Assembly: GCF_040954645.1 (NCBI RefSeq)
Contig: NC_092806.1
Span: 114,620,458 to 114,684,457 of the forward strand
Reading direction: 5' to 3'
DNA from: Diabrotica undecimpunctata
Taxonomy: Eukaryota > Arthropoda > Insecta > Coleoptera > Chrysomelidae
Length of the DNA: 64,000 nucleotides
Below the pieces are notes generated by a model. That model was not told the DNA's origin. It worked only from the letters and a program-made list of their open reading frames with translations, and did no database searches. Below, in pieces: positions 46,890 to 58,702 of this stretch. Position 1 is the stretch's first letter, and each line of letters opens with the position of its first letter. A program made the translations under genes and the position numbers.

Positions 46890-48530
46890 AGTTATATAAT
46901 TTTTGGACATTCAAATGCGCCAATAAAACTATTTATTTCTGAAATTTTGATGCAAAGAGAACACTATCGTAATATTCTTCACAGGGTTCAGGAGTTCCAA
47001 ATACTAGATCAGAAGGAAGCCGCAATTCTTTTCCAAATAAAACTTTTACTGGTGTTTTGTTTGTTGACTCATGGATGCAACTTTGATATGCAAGAAGGAA
47101 GAACTGGATATAGTTGTCCCAGTTATGGCAGTTATCTTAATGCTTATTGACAACAATTCGAAGATGTTAAAGTAAATTTTGATTTAATTCCTCCATCATT
47201 CCATCCGATTGAGGTCGCAAAGGTGTGGTTTTGGTCTTCACAACTCCCAGCATCTGAAATATTTTCTTGAAAAGATTCGATGTAAACTTTCGACCTTGGT
47301 CGGAGCCTATTTCTCTTGAAACTCCAAAACGACAGAACAAATTATTAACCAGTACTTCAGAGCGACTGTTGAGGCCTCTTGATGAGGAAGAGTATATACC
47401 TTGGCCATTTACTGAAATAATCCATGGCTACTAAAATGTACTGGTTACCAGATACTGTAACAGTATCGCTGTTCATAGCGACCGTTTCGAAAGAAGCTCC
47501 GACCAAATATTGCCTCATCAGGCCTTGGCTTCTGGTTCTAAGACCTTTCTTCTTCTTCACGTGCCATCTCCTCTAAGAAGGTTGGCAACCATCATGGCAA
47601 GTCGCACTTTCGACACCGCTGCTCTAAAGAGGTCAGCAGAAGTGCAGTTAAACCAAGCTCTCAATTTATTCAACCAGGAGATGCGTCTTCTTACGCGACT
47701 CCTTCTACCCTGTATGATGTACCTCCTCATGACATGTCCCAGATGTTGCAGTTTTCTGACTTTAATTGTATTTAAAACCACTTTATATTTTTCCATTCTT
47801 CTCAACACCTCGACATTCGTGACTCTATCCACCCAACTTATTCTTAATATCCTTCTGTAGGCCCATAACTCGAAGGCTTCCAATCTGTTCGAAACATCCT
47901 TCTTTAAAGTCCAAGCATCCAATCCATAAAATAATACGGAGAACACGTAGCATCTCGGAAGTCTTATCTTTAAAGAAATTGAAATGTCCCTGCTGCAGAG
48001 TACTTTTTTCAGTTTGTTGAAAGAATTTCTTGCCTGTCCTATTCTTGCCTTAATCTCTTCTGTGTACTCATTATTTTCGTTAATTATTGTACCCAGATAT
48101 TTATATTTTTTAACTTTTTTAATTTGTTCTCCATGTATTGTTATGTTTTCTTGGCGCTGTTGGGCTTTTGTAATTACCATAAATTGTGTCTTTTTTGTGT
48201 TTAGGGACAGTCCGTTTTCTTCACTTCTACCACTCTATCAACCATTTGTGGTAAATCCTCAAGACATTCCGCTAATAAAATAGTGTCGTCGGCAAACCGT
48301 ATATTATTGATTGGTCGGCCATTTACTTTTATTCCCATAGTTAGTTCTTCTAGTGCTTCCTGGATTATTTCCTCTGAATACAAATTAAACAAAGTAGGAG
48401 ACAGGACACAGACTTCTAAGACCTTTACTAGCTGCATATTCTGTACATTCACGGCACCACCTCTCAACATTCGAGCGACATCTCATCCAGTAGAATCGAT
48501 CTTATACTTCTACTAGAGTCTTGTTTATTC
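46890..48530 (-). mobile_element. Ty3/Gypsy integrase region, split by a LINE
   Basis: Reverse strand. 48500-48430 encodes RFYWMRCRSNVERWCRECTE then YAA, the end of the integrase zinc-binding domain. After the LINE, 47545-47380 gives RTRSQGLMRQYLVGASFETV, GNQYILVAMDYFSKWP (catalytic-core start). Degenerate FC.FGV, SDQG and VE-like blocks (47330-47160) and, near 47050-46990, KTPVKVLFGKELRLPSDLVF follow. This is a normal Gypsy integrase in order. Frames are broken below 47380. LTRs not identified. Confidence 0.85.
47549..48413 (-). mobile_element. 5'-truncated LINE inside the Gypsy integrase
   Basis: 865 bp flanked by the perfect 13-bp repeat TTCTAAGACCTTT (47536-47548, 48414-48426). It begins at CVLSPTLFNLYSEEIIQEAL, then NNIRFADDTILLAECLEDLP (FADD). 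A second frame, 48180-47557, runs YKYLGTIINENNEYTEEIKA, FYGLDAWTLKKDVSNRLEAF, RRILRISWVDRVTNVEVLRR and RRRISWLNKLRAWFNCTSAD to LLRGDGT. The tail is GAAGAAGAAG. A single frameshift near 48200 separates the parts, so it is relatively young. Confidence 0.92.
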
Positions 48531-49158
48531 CCAAATAAAAACGTAGCACGAATTGTCGAAACGTAGAACTTTTAATACTTAGATAGAATTAGGAGAAGCA
48601 CCTGACAGGCAGGGAGAAGTAGGGAAGTGAGTGATTCCCAGTAAAACAAAACACCGTTAGACGTGTATCTGTTGAAACCACAATTTGTTTGCGATTTACA
48701 CTCATTGATAAGGAAATATTGGTGTACAAGCGCAGCAGAAACAAACTAAACTGGTCAACATGACAAAATAAGCATACCCAACGGTTAGTCCGTCGGTCGG
48801 TGGGTAAATGAGGAACCGGTTAAGAGGAATTATACTGTATTACCAAATATTTTATTCCAATGTGAGTTAAAAGTGTTCCAATAGTTTGTACAAAATTCGA
48901 ATTCAATGCCCACTAGAATTACAACAAACAGAAAAAAGTATATTTGACCTTGACATGTAAGTGTCTTTAAAGAAAATTGTGACTAATTAGTACCTAGTCA
49001 TCATCATCATCATCAAAATCATCAGTACCTAGTGTTAAGTTTGAAATCGATAGAACTGAACAATAAAACATAAAAAATAATGGAATATAAATATTTTTTG
49101 ATACCGATTGGCGCTAATAACCATATACTTACGTCGATACACATTGGTAATAAATAAG
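48531..49158. other. No recognisable feature
   Basis: Contains only a short CAT/ATC simple repeat near 49000-49012. Nothing else supported. Confidence 0.4.
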
Positions 49159-49389
49159 TAGCTATAGTAGAACCCAAAGTTGGAATGCAGTGTTGGTCTT
49201 ACGGCGCGCAGCGATGCCGCTCATGCCGGCACAATGGTAGGTGTGTGGTAGTTTGGCAATAAACTGAGAAATCAGGACCGTACGTGATTCGTTTCAAAAA
49301 TCTCTACCCATTAATTTAATTGAGTTAAATAACAGTTTTGGTGGTATGTTTTAAAAAAAATATCACGGACAATTTTCCTGATCACTCCC

Positions 49390-49590
49390 TCATCGTAACT
49401 ATTTATTCTCACGTGAATCGGACTGGAAATTGTTTTTCTTCCTTTTTTGTACCGGTTTTAGTTCGCCTTGTTGGGCCTCTTCCCGGATGTCATAAATTTT
49501 GCGAACACTCACACCGCACATTTTCGAAACTTTTTCCACAGTAATAGTTAAGCTGTCACCATTTTTTTAAGTTTAGATGATAGTTCAATA
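49390..49590 (-). pseudogene. Transposase helix-turn-helix fragment
   Basis: The reverse strand encodes SLTITVEKVSKMCGVSVRKI then YDIREEAQQGELKPVQKRKK. A V.....MCGVS...IY.I..E helix-turn-helix followed by a basic linker is the N-terminal layout of DDE_3/IS630-type insect transposases. Only this domain remains. Confidence 0.5.
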
Positions 49591-50306
49591 CATTTAACAC
49601 CACACGTTTTACTTGCACACTAAGAGTCATACCCTGTTTGAAATTCACGACAGATAGTGGCAAGGGCTACATGATGTAGGTACTTTCATCCGCTTGCGAA
49701 AATGAAATAGAACTGAGCTTTCATAGTTTTTGCCAACAAGTTTTTGGTCTAATGGCCAGTACCCAAATCGAAAAATAGACATGTTTGCTTTGCGTGGATA
49801 ATGGGGATTAAAACTGATTCGCTTCTCCTAATGACTTTCTAATGATCTTTATTTTCCAAAGAATGTATTTACAATGAAAGCTATTGAAAATTGATAAATA
49901 TAGATAAGCTATCGACAATGAATTTTTGATATATTTTACTTTTATTATAGTTTTTTTTTGTTCATGTTATTGTTTAGTTCAACAATGCAACTCTCTTATT
50001 TATACATCGATAATCGAATCATGCTTTAGTTGAAACAATAATAATAGTCTTTTATACAACCGTAGGCAATTGTTGTGTGCCTGTATATTCCAGTGCTATG
50101 ATTCTTAACCTTTAACTACGGGCGCCCAACCATGAATCTCAAATATAGGCGCGGTGTACTCTATAGACCAGTTACAAATAGCTACAGAAACAAAATTTCT
50201 TTAATAATTAGAACTATATTAAATTGCACAACTTGTGTTTAATCAATAATTAGTTATTATATAATAAAAAATAAAACTAAAAAATAATTCAAAATGGTAA
50301 ACCAGT

Positions 50307-50573
50307 CGATCGGATAGCCAAGCGGGCTGGGCGGCTGGCTTCTCCTTCGCTTCACTGCGAGAGATGTCAGTTCAATCCCCAGCTCGGTGTACAGAAAACA
50401 AAAAAGGCTAACGCAGCAGTTTAAAATTCTAAATGAATCTGCGGCTTAGTCTAGAATATGCTGGTATCTGATCGGCCTATGGTGGAGCAGTACGGCAAGA
50501 GATAAGGGCTTGCGGCTTGGTGATACTCCTCCATAGATCCCTACCGGAAGGGCGTGTGCCGCCTAAATACAGA

Positions 50574-50640
<67 letters not shown>
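50307..50640 (+). mobile_element. tRNA-headed SINE with (TA)n tail, inside piggyBac
   Basis: 334 bp flanked by the perfect 9-bp repeat TAAACCAGT (50298-50306, 50641-50649). The head GATAGCCAAGCGGGCTGGGC (A box) is followed by GTCAGTTCAATCCCC (B box) and a body matching the copy at 39330-39680, including GGCTAACGCAGCAG and CCCTACCGGAAGGGCGTG. The tail is about 67 bp of TA from 50574. Confidence 0.92.
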
Positions 50641-50646
<6 letters not shown>

Positions 50647-50754
50647 AGTGAGAAAAAACGAAAACAGTAATTTATTACATATTGAAACACCAACCTAAAA
50701 AAATATGCTAAAATTTTTAAAATTTTAACTAGGTAGAAAAATAAAAACATACGA

Positions 50755-52327
50755 GTCTTTTCTCACTTTCGTCTTCTTCCTTGTTATTTGAGTTAATACA
50801 CTCAGGACAAATAATGGTAGAATGTTCTTTGCAAACCATTCTTCTGCATGTCTGATACGAAATGGTTGTCACTCTATTTTTACGCCTTCCGCAGCAATAG
50901 CACCTTCCTCGTATTTTTGCTGGTGGTTCTTCTTCTTCTTGTTCCACTACAGTAGCTTTATATTTCTTCAAGAATAGTTTTAAATCTAAGGGTTATAGTT
51001 TTTAAATCTAATCTCTGTATTTCAGCTCGTTCTGAAAGGTGTGGTCTCAACAAAGATAAAGATAATTCCTTTAAAAATATCCTTCTATATTTTTGAGGAT
51101 TGTTTATATTTGCAGCATTATACAGGATTTGGCTGTTAATCCCTGCGATGTTTAGGAGCTGAAAAAATATAACCATCTGCTACCTTTGCGTTCTCCTTGA
51201 TACCGAGTATGTACCGCAGATTTTATCTACTGTGTCGACACCTCCTTTGTGAAAATTATAATCTAAAATTATATTTGGCTTTTTTTTCTCCGGATCTACT
51301 GCAGAATCATTATGCATGGTTGATATCAAAGGCACAGCTTTATTTTTTGCAGGGACATATGACACTATAGTTACCTCTTTTTGAAATCCGAAAAGGGACG
51401 ATCCAACTTTTCTTTCTTCCAACTCCAACGTAGAAACTCCAACGGCAGCTCCCGTTTATTTTTCTTGAGTGTGCCAACCATTGTTCCTTTATCTTTCAAA
51501 AGATCATTGGCCAATGAGTAACTTGTGTACCAATTATCACATGTCAAGTTCCGGTTTTTTCCTTTCCAGTCTTGAAGTAAACGATGTACAATATCAGCAG
51601 GTTTATTTGACTTGTTGTAAGGTCCTTGTGGCTGATTACCACAATACACCTCTAAATTTGTAAGATAAAATGTCTGGGCATCACACAATACAAATACTTC
51701 TAACCCATACTTTGCAGGCTTGGACGGGATATATTGAATAAAACTGCATCTACCTCTGAAAGGTATTAACATTTCGTCAATTGTTACTTCTTCTCCTAAA
51801 CAGTAGTTATTGTTGCAGTTCTCCACAAAACGATCCAGTGTAACTCGAATAGCAGCAAGCTTATCAGTTTCCTTGCGTATCCCTCTACTATTTTTGTCAT
51901 CAAATCTTAGAGCAGCAAGCAAAAATAAAAATCGATCAGCACTCATGCACACTCTAAATATTTCTGAGCCGGTTCCGTCTTTAGTCCACAATTCAAGAAA
52001 ATGTGTATGGTTTTGCATTTTAGTTCCTGCAAGAAGTAGTAGTCCGATAAATGCCATAATTTCTGTTTTTGTTGTGTCTTTAGCCCGTCTCGGCCGGTTA
52101 TACTTTATTCGCATATTTGCAATTTTTAAGTTTGTACACTCAACTATATTTTCAATAATGTCGTCACTAAAATTTTTTTCGAAAGCACTTTTCTCATTGG
52201 TAATATCTCTAGCACTCAGCTTTGGCCCAGGAAGTATTTTTACAATATTTTTGCTGGAAGTTTTGCTACATTTGCTCACCACTGAATATTTATACCACTT
52301 TGATCCTATAAAAAATATTTCTCCCAA
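50755..52327 (-). pseudogene. piggyBac transposase, recently broken
   Basis: Reverse strand. The long frame 52327-51371 starts after a possible splice acceptor (TTTTTTATAG) at GSKWYKYSVV. It contains LPGPKLSARDI, KTEIMAFIGLLLLAG, EEVTIDEMLIPFRGRCSFIQ (Asp 1) and NLTCDNWYTSYSLA (Asp 2). A frameshift near 51420 moves to FGFQKEVTIVSYVPAKNKAV and FHKGGVDTVDKICGTYS (Asp 3). A TAG replaces the expected Trp at 51180, and the frame continues with VIFFQLLNIAGINSQ. A further frameshift near 50960 leads to the zinc-ribbon RCYCCGRRKNRVTTISYQTC, CKEHSTIICPEC. All three Asp and the Cys pairs remain. The usual N-terminal 50-100 residues are missing or in an unseen exon. Confidence 0.9.
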
Positions 52328-52809
52328 GTTTCCATTTCACATTTTTGTATAAAAAGTATAATGTAACATTTAATACACAGAAAATAACTTGTTTGCAGGT
52401 AATTTAAAGTTTAACATTCGTTAAATTTACTTACATAACCATGTGCGTGATGTACTGAAGGCACCGTTCGGGAACTCACTTTGATATTTTTTATCACAAC
52501 TCAACTATTCGATCAAAAATCACGTATCGACTGTAACAGACAATGGTTGATACTATACTGATAGGTTACGTCGAGCGCCGTAAACGCAGAAAATAGTTTT
52601 AAGAAACGGCAACCAACTTAACACGCATGGTGTACTGTGTACACCGTAGCCCGTAGAAATTAGGTCCTGATGCGCCGCTGGGGGTAAACCGGCAACGTGG
52701 TCGGCTGTTCTCCCTGTAAGAAATACATTGCCTATCTTACCTTCACTGCATTCTAAATATGGTTTCTACTATAGTAACGGCAATTTGCATTTAAATGTGT
52801 ATATAAAAC

Positions 52810-54131
52810 TTAGTTTACCATACCATTCTGCCCCAAGCTAGTTGGAGGGATAATAATTAATGGTGGATCCAGCGCTGACTTGTTTAGCAGAACTGGATTG
52901 CGGTGTTCCCGTTTTTGGGTAGTTTCTGGGATGATCCAATTTTCTGGTAATTTGAAATGCTGAGTTTTTATTTTAAGTATCCTCTCTTTGTCTATGATAT
53001 CTGTTAAATGAAAAAGAATTAAAGAAACAATTATTACGCTTGATCAAGACAAGTTTAGTTTTGTTAATTTTTTTGAGGAAATATTAATAGTTTTTATTAT
53101 TAATATTAATACGGTATAGTTTATTAATAGGTAAATATAAATTAAATAACTTTTATGTATAAAATAATTCTAGCACTACTTATAGCACAAGAACTCCATT
53201 TTATTTCTAGCGAAAATTTGATTTAATTTAGCTAATTTTTATGGGTTCGGTATCAAGTTAAAACAAAAATTTATGTTTCCACGAAATTATAAACACTCTC
53301 AGTATCTTGTCAATCTGATTTTATTGAGATGTGGATACAACTTCACTGTTTCCTTAAGACAATGTTCAGAATTCATATTAAAAATGTATGTATATATTTT
53401 CTCATATTCTCTCTCTCCCTCACTCCTCTATCACCCTCTCTCTCTTCTACGATAAAAAAGCTCAAGAAGGAACGTTTGCTTTTTAAACAGTTGCCTATCT
53501 ACAGATTGTTTTATGAAAGATTTTATTATTTCTGTTTTTTTGTTATTTCTAAAAGTTTTTTATGGAAGTTGAAAGAGTCATGGTTTGAAAGTAGTATGTA
53601 GCTCGAATTCCTGGCAGGTTTTTATACTCCATGTCTCTTTTATTTTCTTTTTAATTCTTCCAATATTCATTTTAATTCTTTGTAATTTCGTTTTACTTTC
53701 CTTCTTTCTTCGATTATGTCGGGAATTTCTTCTGCCGTCCACCTTTTTTACCTGTGACTTAGAAAAACTATAGGCAATTTATATTACTAATATTTTGCTA
53801 AAAATACTCCTGTTAGGACTTATCAAGGTTTCTATGTCATAATAGTCAAAAATACTAGTATACCCTTCTGTAACTCTGAAGTCTGTTTGAAAAACATTAA
53901 AGAGAGACTATTTTCAATAAATGTAAATCAATAAACAAATATCCCAATTTTCTATTAGTTTTTCTTTTGAATATATGACGTAACAAGCGGCTTACCTGAG
54001 CTTCGATATTCAACTTGATATTCAGTTGCCATTTCCATCATTTTATCTTCCTTAACAATATCATGGTCGATTGGATCTTTTAGATGCAATTCTTGAATTT
54101 TTTTAGATTTTCTTTGCTTTACCTTCAACAT
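52810..54131 (-). CDS. Possible two-exon gene of unknown function
   Basis: Exon 1 (54131-53996) begins with ATG after an in-frame stop. It encodes 45 residues, MLKVKQRKSKKIQELHLKDP to QVEYRSS, and ends at GTAAGC. Exon 2 (53000-52810) follows CATTTAACAG in matching phase. It encodes DIIDKERILKIKTQHFKLPE, NWIIPETTQKREHRNPVLL and PPLIIIPPTSLGQNGM, with a stop at 52812-52810. The product would be 108 residues, basic at the N-terminus and Pro/Ile-rich at the C-terminus. It resembles no transposon protein I know, and the splice sites and shared phase are good. The protein might instead splice on after NGM at GTAAAC. The mariner-like end starts only 36 bp downstream. Function unknown. Confidence 0.5.
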
Positions 54132-54134
54132 TAG

Positions 54135-55460
54135 TTTAAATTACGGCAAATATATAACGTCTCGCGACATATTATATTCTTTAATATCTAATAATACTCA
54201 TTCGATAAAAATTAATGAACATGATGCAAATAATATATGCGTAGCATAGGATGTAGCTAACGCTGTGCATGGTCACTAAAATTTATTTATGACTTTCGAA
54301 ATAGGTCAAAATTATTACCGTAATGTTATTCATTAAGAGTAAAAAAATGATTTGGACACGTTTTATCATGTTTATTTTACAAAAAACCAGAAAACGTAGA
54401 AGACAAAAAAGTTTTTGAACGGTGTAAAAGTAATATTGTGGGTAAGATTTTAAAAAGTGGTAGCAGCTTCTGCACTAGGAATGCTGATTGGGATAAGTTT
54501 GCAGTATTTGAGTTTTGCAGTATTTGTAAGTACAAATAAATTTATTATTCTTCGGAAGAATAGCCAAGGATATTTTGGTAGCCCAAAAGGGACAGGAAAT
54601 ATTGTTAGGACTTCTCATTCCGTGTAAGCAGAACAAAGGAACGAGTTGTAGCTAAAGAGTTTTGACAAAAATATATCAGGCACATTTACAATTGAAACTA
54701 TTGAAAGTTAACGGGTGGTCGAGAACAATATTGTGGAGGCATAAAGATTTAAAACCAAAAAAATAAATAAAATCAATTTGTATAGTTTTTCTTTGTTAAT
54801 TTTCTGTAAAGTAGTCTCTATTCTTTTCTAATAGTTATTTAACCAACAAGTGTATTAATAAGGGCGATTAACAATTGAAATATATTAACGTGCGAACGAA
54901 GCGAGTGCGTTAAAGTTCGAGATTGTTAATCGCCATTTTAATTCACGAGTTCGTTACAAAACTTTTCCGTCGACCGAACTTTTCAGAAATAAAAATATCT
55001 TTTTTAGTGGGAATATAAATAGGTACCTATCTGTTTGGTTGCCTACACCACAGGTCACTGCCAATCACAGAGCGTTAAATGTGGTTAAATTATTATACAA
55101 GCAATGTATGTTGTGTTGCCTATGATAAAATCGTTCATTAATAGAAAATCATTCATTAATAGGAGTCATTAATCAATGATTTTGAGGGTGTTAACATTAA
55201 TCATAAATGGATGGTCGACGGAAAAGGTAATTTAATTTTTTGGGCTGCGCTGTTTAATTCCTCAGGATAGCGAAACATTGACATGTCTAATTGATTTAGT
55301 TACACGTTTAATAATTTTCCAAGGTATTTTAACTATATATTTAATTATATTGAACAAATTTGAATTTTATTTATTTCCTTCCACTCCTTTTGTTATTGAA
55401 CAGTAGACTAAGACAAAGGTATTTTTATATATCAGATATAAACAATTTTAATTAATAATT
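54135..55460. other. No recognisable gene
   Basis: Contains the presumed promoter region of the possible - strand gene, otherwise AT-rich DNA without supported features. Confidence 0.4.
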
Positions 55461-55617
55461 TGGCGTCTAACTGTGCAAATACCGGTCAGTGGGTAATGGC
55501 GGTCATCCCGATTGTGCAAAATCTATTCAATCTGGCAACCTACTATAACTGTCAATGTGTCGCTACACTACTTTGTATTCAGATTGCCGACGAGCGTTGA
55601 GTTGGCGCATACCATTG

Positions 55618-56680
55618 TCATCTTCTTCTTCTTCTTAGCCTTCTGTCGTCCATGTTTGTACATAGGCCTCTCCCACCTCCTTCCATCGGTCTCTATCCTG
55701 AGCAACATATTTCCAATTTCTTCCGGCTATTCTTTTAATATCATCAATCCATCTTATCTGTGGTCTTCCTCTTGGTCGTTTACTTTCGTAAGGTCTCCAA
55801 TGTTGTATTGCAGTATTCCAACGTTGGTCTTTTTGTCTAGCAGTATGGCCCGCGAAGCTCCATTTAATTTTGGCAATTTTTGTTGCTATGTCCTCGACTT
55901 TTGTTTTGGATCTTGCTCAGTCGTTCCTCTTTTTATCTGACAGTCGTATATCTAACATTGCTCTTTCCATTGTTCTTTCTGTTGTGGCTAGTTTATTCAT
56001 GTTCGCCTTGGTTAGGGTCCAGGTTTGACATCCATATGTCATGATAGGAAGGATGCATTGGTTGAACACTTTGCTCCTCAAGTATTGGGGTATTTTGCGG
56101 TTCTTAAGTATCCAACTAAGTTTTCCAAATCCTGCCCATGCTAGTCTTGCTCTTCTAGTAATTTCCGCACTTTGGTTCTCTTTGTTAAGTCTCAGGATTT
56201 GGCTTAGGTAGATATATTCCTGGATTTGTTCTATCTCACTGCCATTTATAGTTATATGTCTGGGGTCATCTGTGTTTGTCATTATTTTTGTTTTTTTCAT
56301 ATTCATTTTTAGGCCGACGTATTGGGAGCTGGCTGCTAGTTCCCCCATCATAATTTGCAGTTCCTCGAATGTGCTCGCTATAATCACTATGTCGTCAGCG
56401 AATCTGAGGTGGTTTAACTTGTTGCCATTAACGTTAATACCATAGGTTGACCAATTTGTAGTTTTGAAGACGTCTTCTACGGCTAGGTTGAAAAGTTTTG
56501 GCGATATTACGTCTCTTTGTCTCACTCCTCTCTTAATGGGGATGGGATTTGTATTTTCGTCTAGTATTATGTATTAGTTGCCTATATCTCGAATCTATTC
56601 TACAATTATTAATAGCTTGTTCTATGGCCCACACCTCGATACTATCAAACGCCTTTTCATAGTCGACTAAAATTGGTTGC
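55618..56680 (-). mobile_element. LINE RT to C-terminus, inside the pogo element
   Basis: Reverse strand. 56672-56600 gives VDYEKAFDSIEVWAIEQAIN. Open frame 56525-55917 gives RQRDVISPKLFNLAVEDVFK (RQGD changed to RQRD), LRFADDIVIIASTFEELQIM, MTYGCQTWTLTKANMNKLA and MERAMLDIRLSD. After a stop come KIKWSFAGHTARQKDQRW, RPRGRPQIRWIDDIKRIAGR and EAYVQTWT. The tail is AAGAAGAAGAAGA at 55620-55637. Catalytic FADD intact; one stop and one frame change. Confidence 0.9.
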
Positions 56681-56786
56681 AATTGATTATAATGATGTTA
56701 GCTGCCTATTCCTTTTTTAAAGATCAATAATTTAATACATGTTTACGGGTAAAAAATTCTAAGAAAAAAAATGTCAACAGGAGGCA

Positions 56787-56808
56787 ATGCCGGTCAGTTG
56801 ACCGGCAT
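56787..56808. repeat. Palindrome upstream of the pogo transposase
   Basis: ATGCCGGTCA, GT, TGACCGGCAT: perfect 10-bp arms, 50 bp before the transposase ATG. The half site also occurs near the element ends, so it could be a transposase-binding or promoter element. Confidence 0.6.
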
Positions 56809-56857
56809 TACCCCCATGCTGACTTATATTAATTTACAGTTTGTTTGAATTTTTCAG

Positions 56858-58702
56858 ATGACAAGGAATCGAAAAAGAACGACTTGTAAAGCAAAAATAA
56901 GTCAGCAGGATTTAGAAAAAGCTATTTCAGCTTATCGAAATGGTGAAATGACTATGCGAAAAGCAGCAAAAGCATATGCTATCACTTTTTCGACATTGCA
57001 AGAAAGAATAAAAAATAAAAATCTTTAAGGTGCGTCATTAGCTAGAAAATCAGTATTTTCTGTCGAACAAGAAGCTGAAATAGCCACACAAATAAAATGT
57101 GTGGCTATTATATATGACTAACTATACTGACAGCAAAAGAACTGAGAAAATTGGCATTTGAGTTTTCTGAAAGAAACAGTATTAAACATAATTTTAACGT
57201 CTGCTTAGGATTAGCTGGTGTCGAGTGGTTACGAAGTTTTCTTCGCAGAAATCCAACAGCATCCAAACGCAAAGCAGAAGGCATGAGTCTAAACAGATTA
57301 ACAGCTTTTAATAAAGAAGAAGTGGACCTGTTTTTTAAGCTATTAGAAAGTTTAATGACAAAATATCAATTTGGTCCAACACAAATATACAATGCCGATG
57401 AGATGGGAATTAGTACAGTTCAGGATCCTGAAAAAATTTTAGCTACCAAACACCAGAAAAGGGTGGGCTTTGCAACCAGTGGAGAGAGGGGTAGAACCAT
57501 CACAGATATGTGTGCCATGAATGCCGCTGGGGAATACATTACACCCATGTTTATTTTTCCGCGAAAGCGTCTGACACCTCTTTTAGAAAATGATGGACCT
57601 CCGTAGGCATTATATAAATATTCAAATAATGGTTGGATTGATGAAGGTTCATTTTATGAATGGTTGCAACACTTTCACAAATACTCAAAACCCAGTGAAA
57701 CCTCACCAGTTCTTCTAATTACAGATAACCATTCCAGCCACATATCAATAAAAGTTTATGAATATTGCAAAGCAAATAATATTTCTATGCTTTCAATTCC
57801 GCCTTATTCATCTCACAAGATCCAACCTTTTGATATTGTTTTTTATGGGCCTGTTAAAGCTGAATATCGAAATGAATGTAATTTGTTTATTAAAACACAT
57901 TTTATGCCAAATATCACGCCATATGATGTTGCTGGTCTGTTTAATAAAGCATATTCTACAGTAGCGACCATAAGTAAAGGAGAATCTGGCTTTAAATGCG
58001 CTGGCATTTTTCCACTCAACCCAAAAGTATTTACAGATCAAGATTTCTTAGCTGTTACAACATTACAAAATCAATCGCTTGTTGAAGTTCAAGATAACAA
58101 TGAAGCCATACCAGCCGAAATTTACAATACTCCAGCCGAAATCTCAAACTTTGCCACCTATAAATAAAAATCAGGTTGAAACAACAGCAATGGATCCTAT
58201 TCCGGGACCTTCTACTAGTTTCACATAATTTAAATAACTTACGTCTATTACAAATTCCGCTGTAAGAAAGAGTATAACCAGAAAAAAACAACATGCCAAA
58301 ATCCCGACATCTACTCCTTTTAAACAAGAGTTAGAAGAAAAGGAACAGAAAAAACAGGGAAAGGTAAAGAAAATTCAAGAAAAAGGAAAAACTAAATTAA
58401 ATACCCAAAAATCTCAGAAAGGACAAAATACAAATAAGACTGGAAAACAAGTACAAACTAAGAAACCTCATTACAAGAGAAAGGTGTTTGATTCTAGTTC
58501 TTCGGAATCGGATATCGATATACCATGTGATGACAGTGACGATGCAGACGAAGATAGATGCCTGGTTTGCAGCGAGTTTGGCAAAAACAATGAAATGTGG
58601 TTTAGATGTATCTTTTGCTCAAGATGGGCCTATTCAGAGTGTGCAGGATGGGATTCTGCAGAGGGTTATACCTGCGATGACTGTCAACCATTTTTACATT
58701 AA
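56858..58702 (+). pseudogene. pogo/Tigger transposase with C-terminal zinc finger, broken
   Basis: ATG at 56858 just after TTTTTCAG. The N-terminal pipsqueak-type HTH is KISQQDLEKAISAYRNGEMT. The frame is broken by stops near 57028 and in 57110-57140. Then comes the CENP-B-like second domain (WLRSFLRRNPTASKRKAEGM) and a DDE core. The core has IYNADEMGISTVQDP (first Asp near 57397), then a stop at 57604, LLITDNHSSHIS (second Asp near 57724) and YSSHKIQPFDIVFYGPVK (third Asp). After a basic linker in shifted frame, 58484-58702 encodes RCLVCSEFGKNNEMWFRC, CSRWAYSECAGWDSAEGYTC and DDC, a PHD-like zinc finger. DDD and zinc ligands are retained. Confidence 0.88.

Larger units (their letters stand above)
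50105..52663 (-). mobile_element. piggyBac element (candidate boundaries)
   Basis: TTAA at 50105-50108 is followed by CCTTTAACTACGGGC. The other end reads on the reverse strand CCTAATTTCTACGGGC (52664-52649), so both ends share CTACGGGC. A subterminal palindrome GGTGTACTGTGTACACC is at 52629-52645. The right TTAA is decayed to TTAG. The interior holds a piggyBac transposase pseudogene and a SINE. Confidence 0.65.
49161..52774. mobile_element. Tc1/mariner-like shell holding a piggyBac
   Basis: Inverted ends GCTATAGTAGAACCC (49161) and, on the reverse strand, CTATAGTAGAAACC (52774), each directly next to TA, the Tc1/mariner target. GGAATGCAGTG/AGAATGCAGTG and a GTCTTACG/GTAAGA region follow inside each end. 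Without the piggyBac at 50105-52663 the shell would be about 1.05 kb. A decayed transposase N-terminus lies at 49390-49590. Confidence 0.6.

Noticed and set aside
47475..47520. CTGATGA...GAAACGGTC on the - strand as a hammerhead
   Set aside because: No stem II pairing; the sequence is explained by the conserved Gypsy integrase coding stretch (LMRQYLVGASFETVA).
50311..50380. Functional tRNA gene
   Set aside because: A and B boxes are present, but no cloverleaf or acceptor stem can be formed; the sequence continues into a repeated SINE body with a TA tail.
52741..52765. 25-bp third exon of the possible - strand gene (CAG-like acceptor and GTAAGA donor)
   Set aside because: The same sequence occurs inverted at 49165-49200; it is the terminal repeat of the mariner-like shell.
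55130..55180. CATTCATTAATAG repeat as a regulatory array
   Set aside because: Only two to three imperfect AT-rich repeats without further context.
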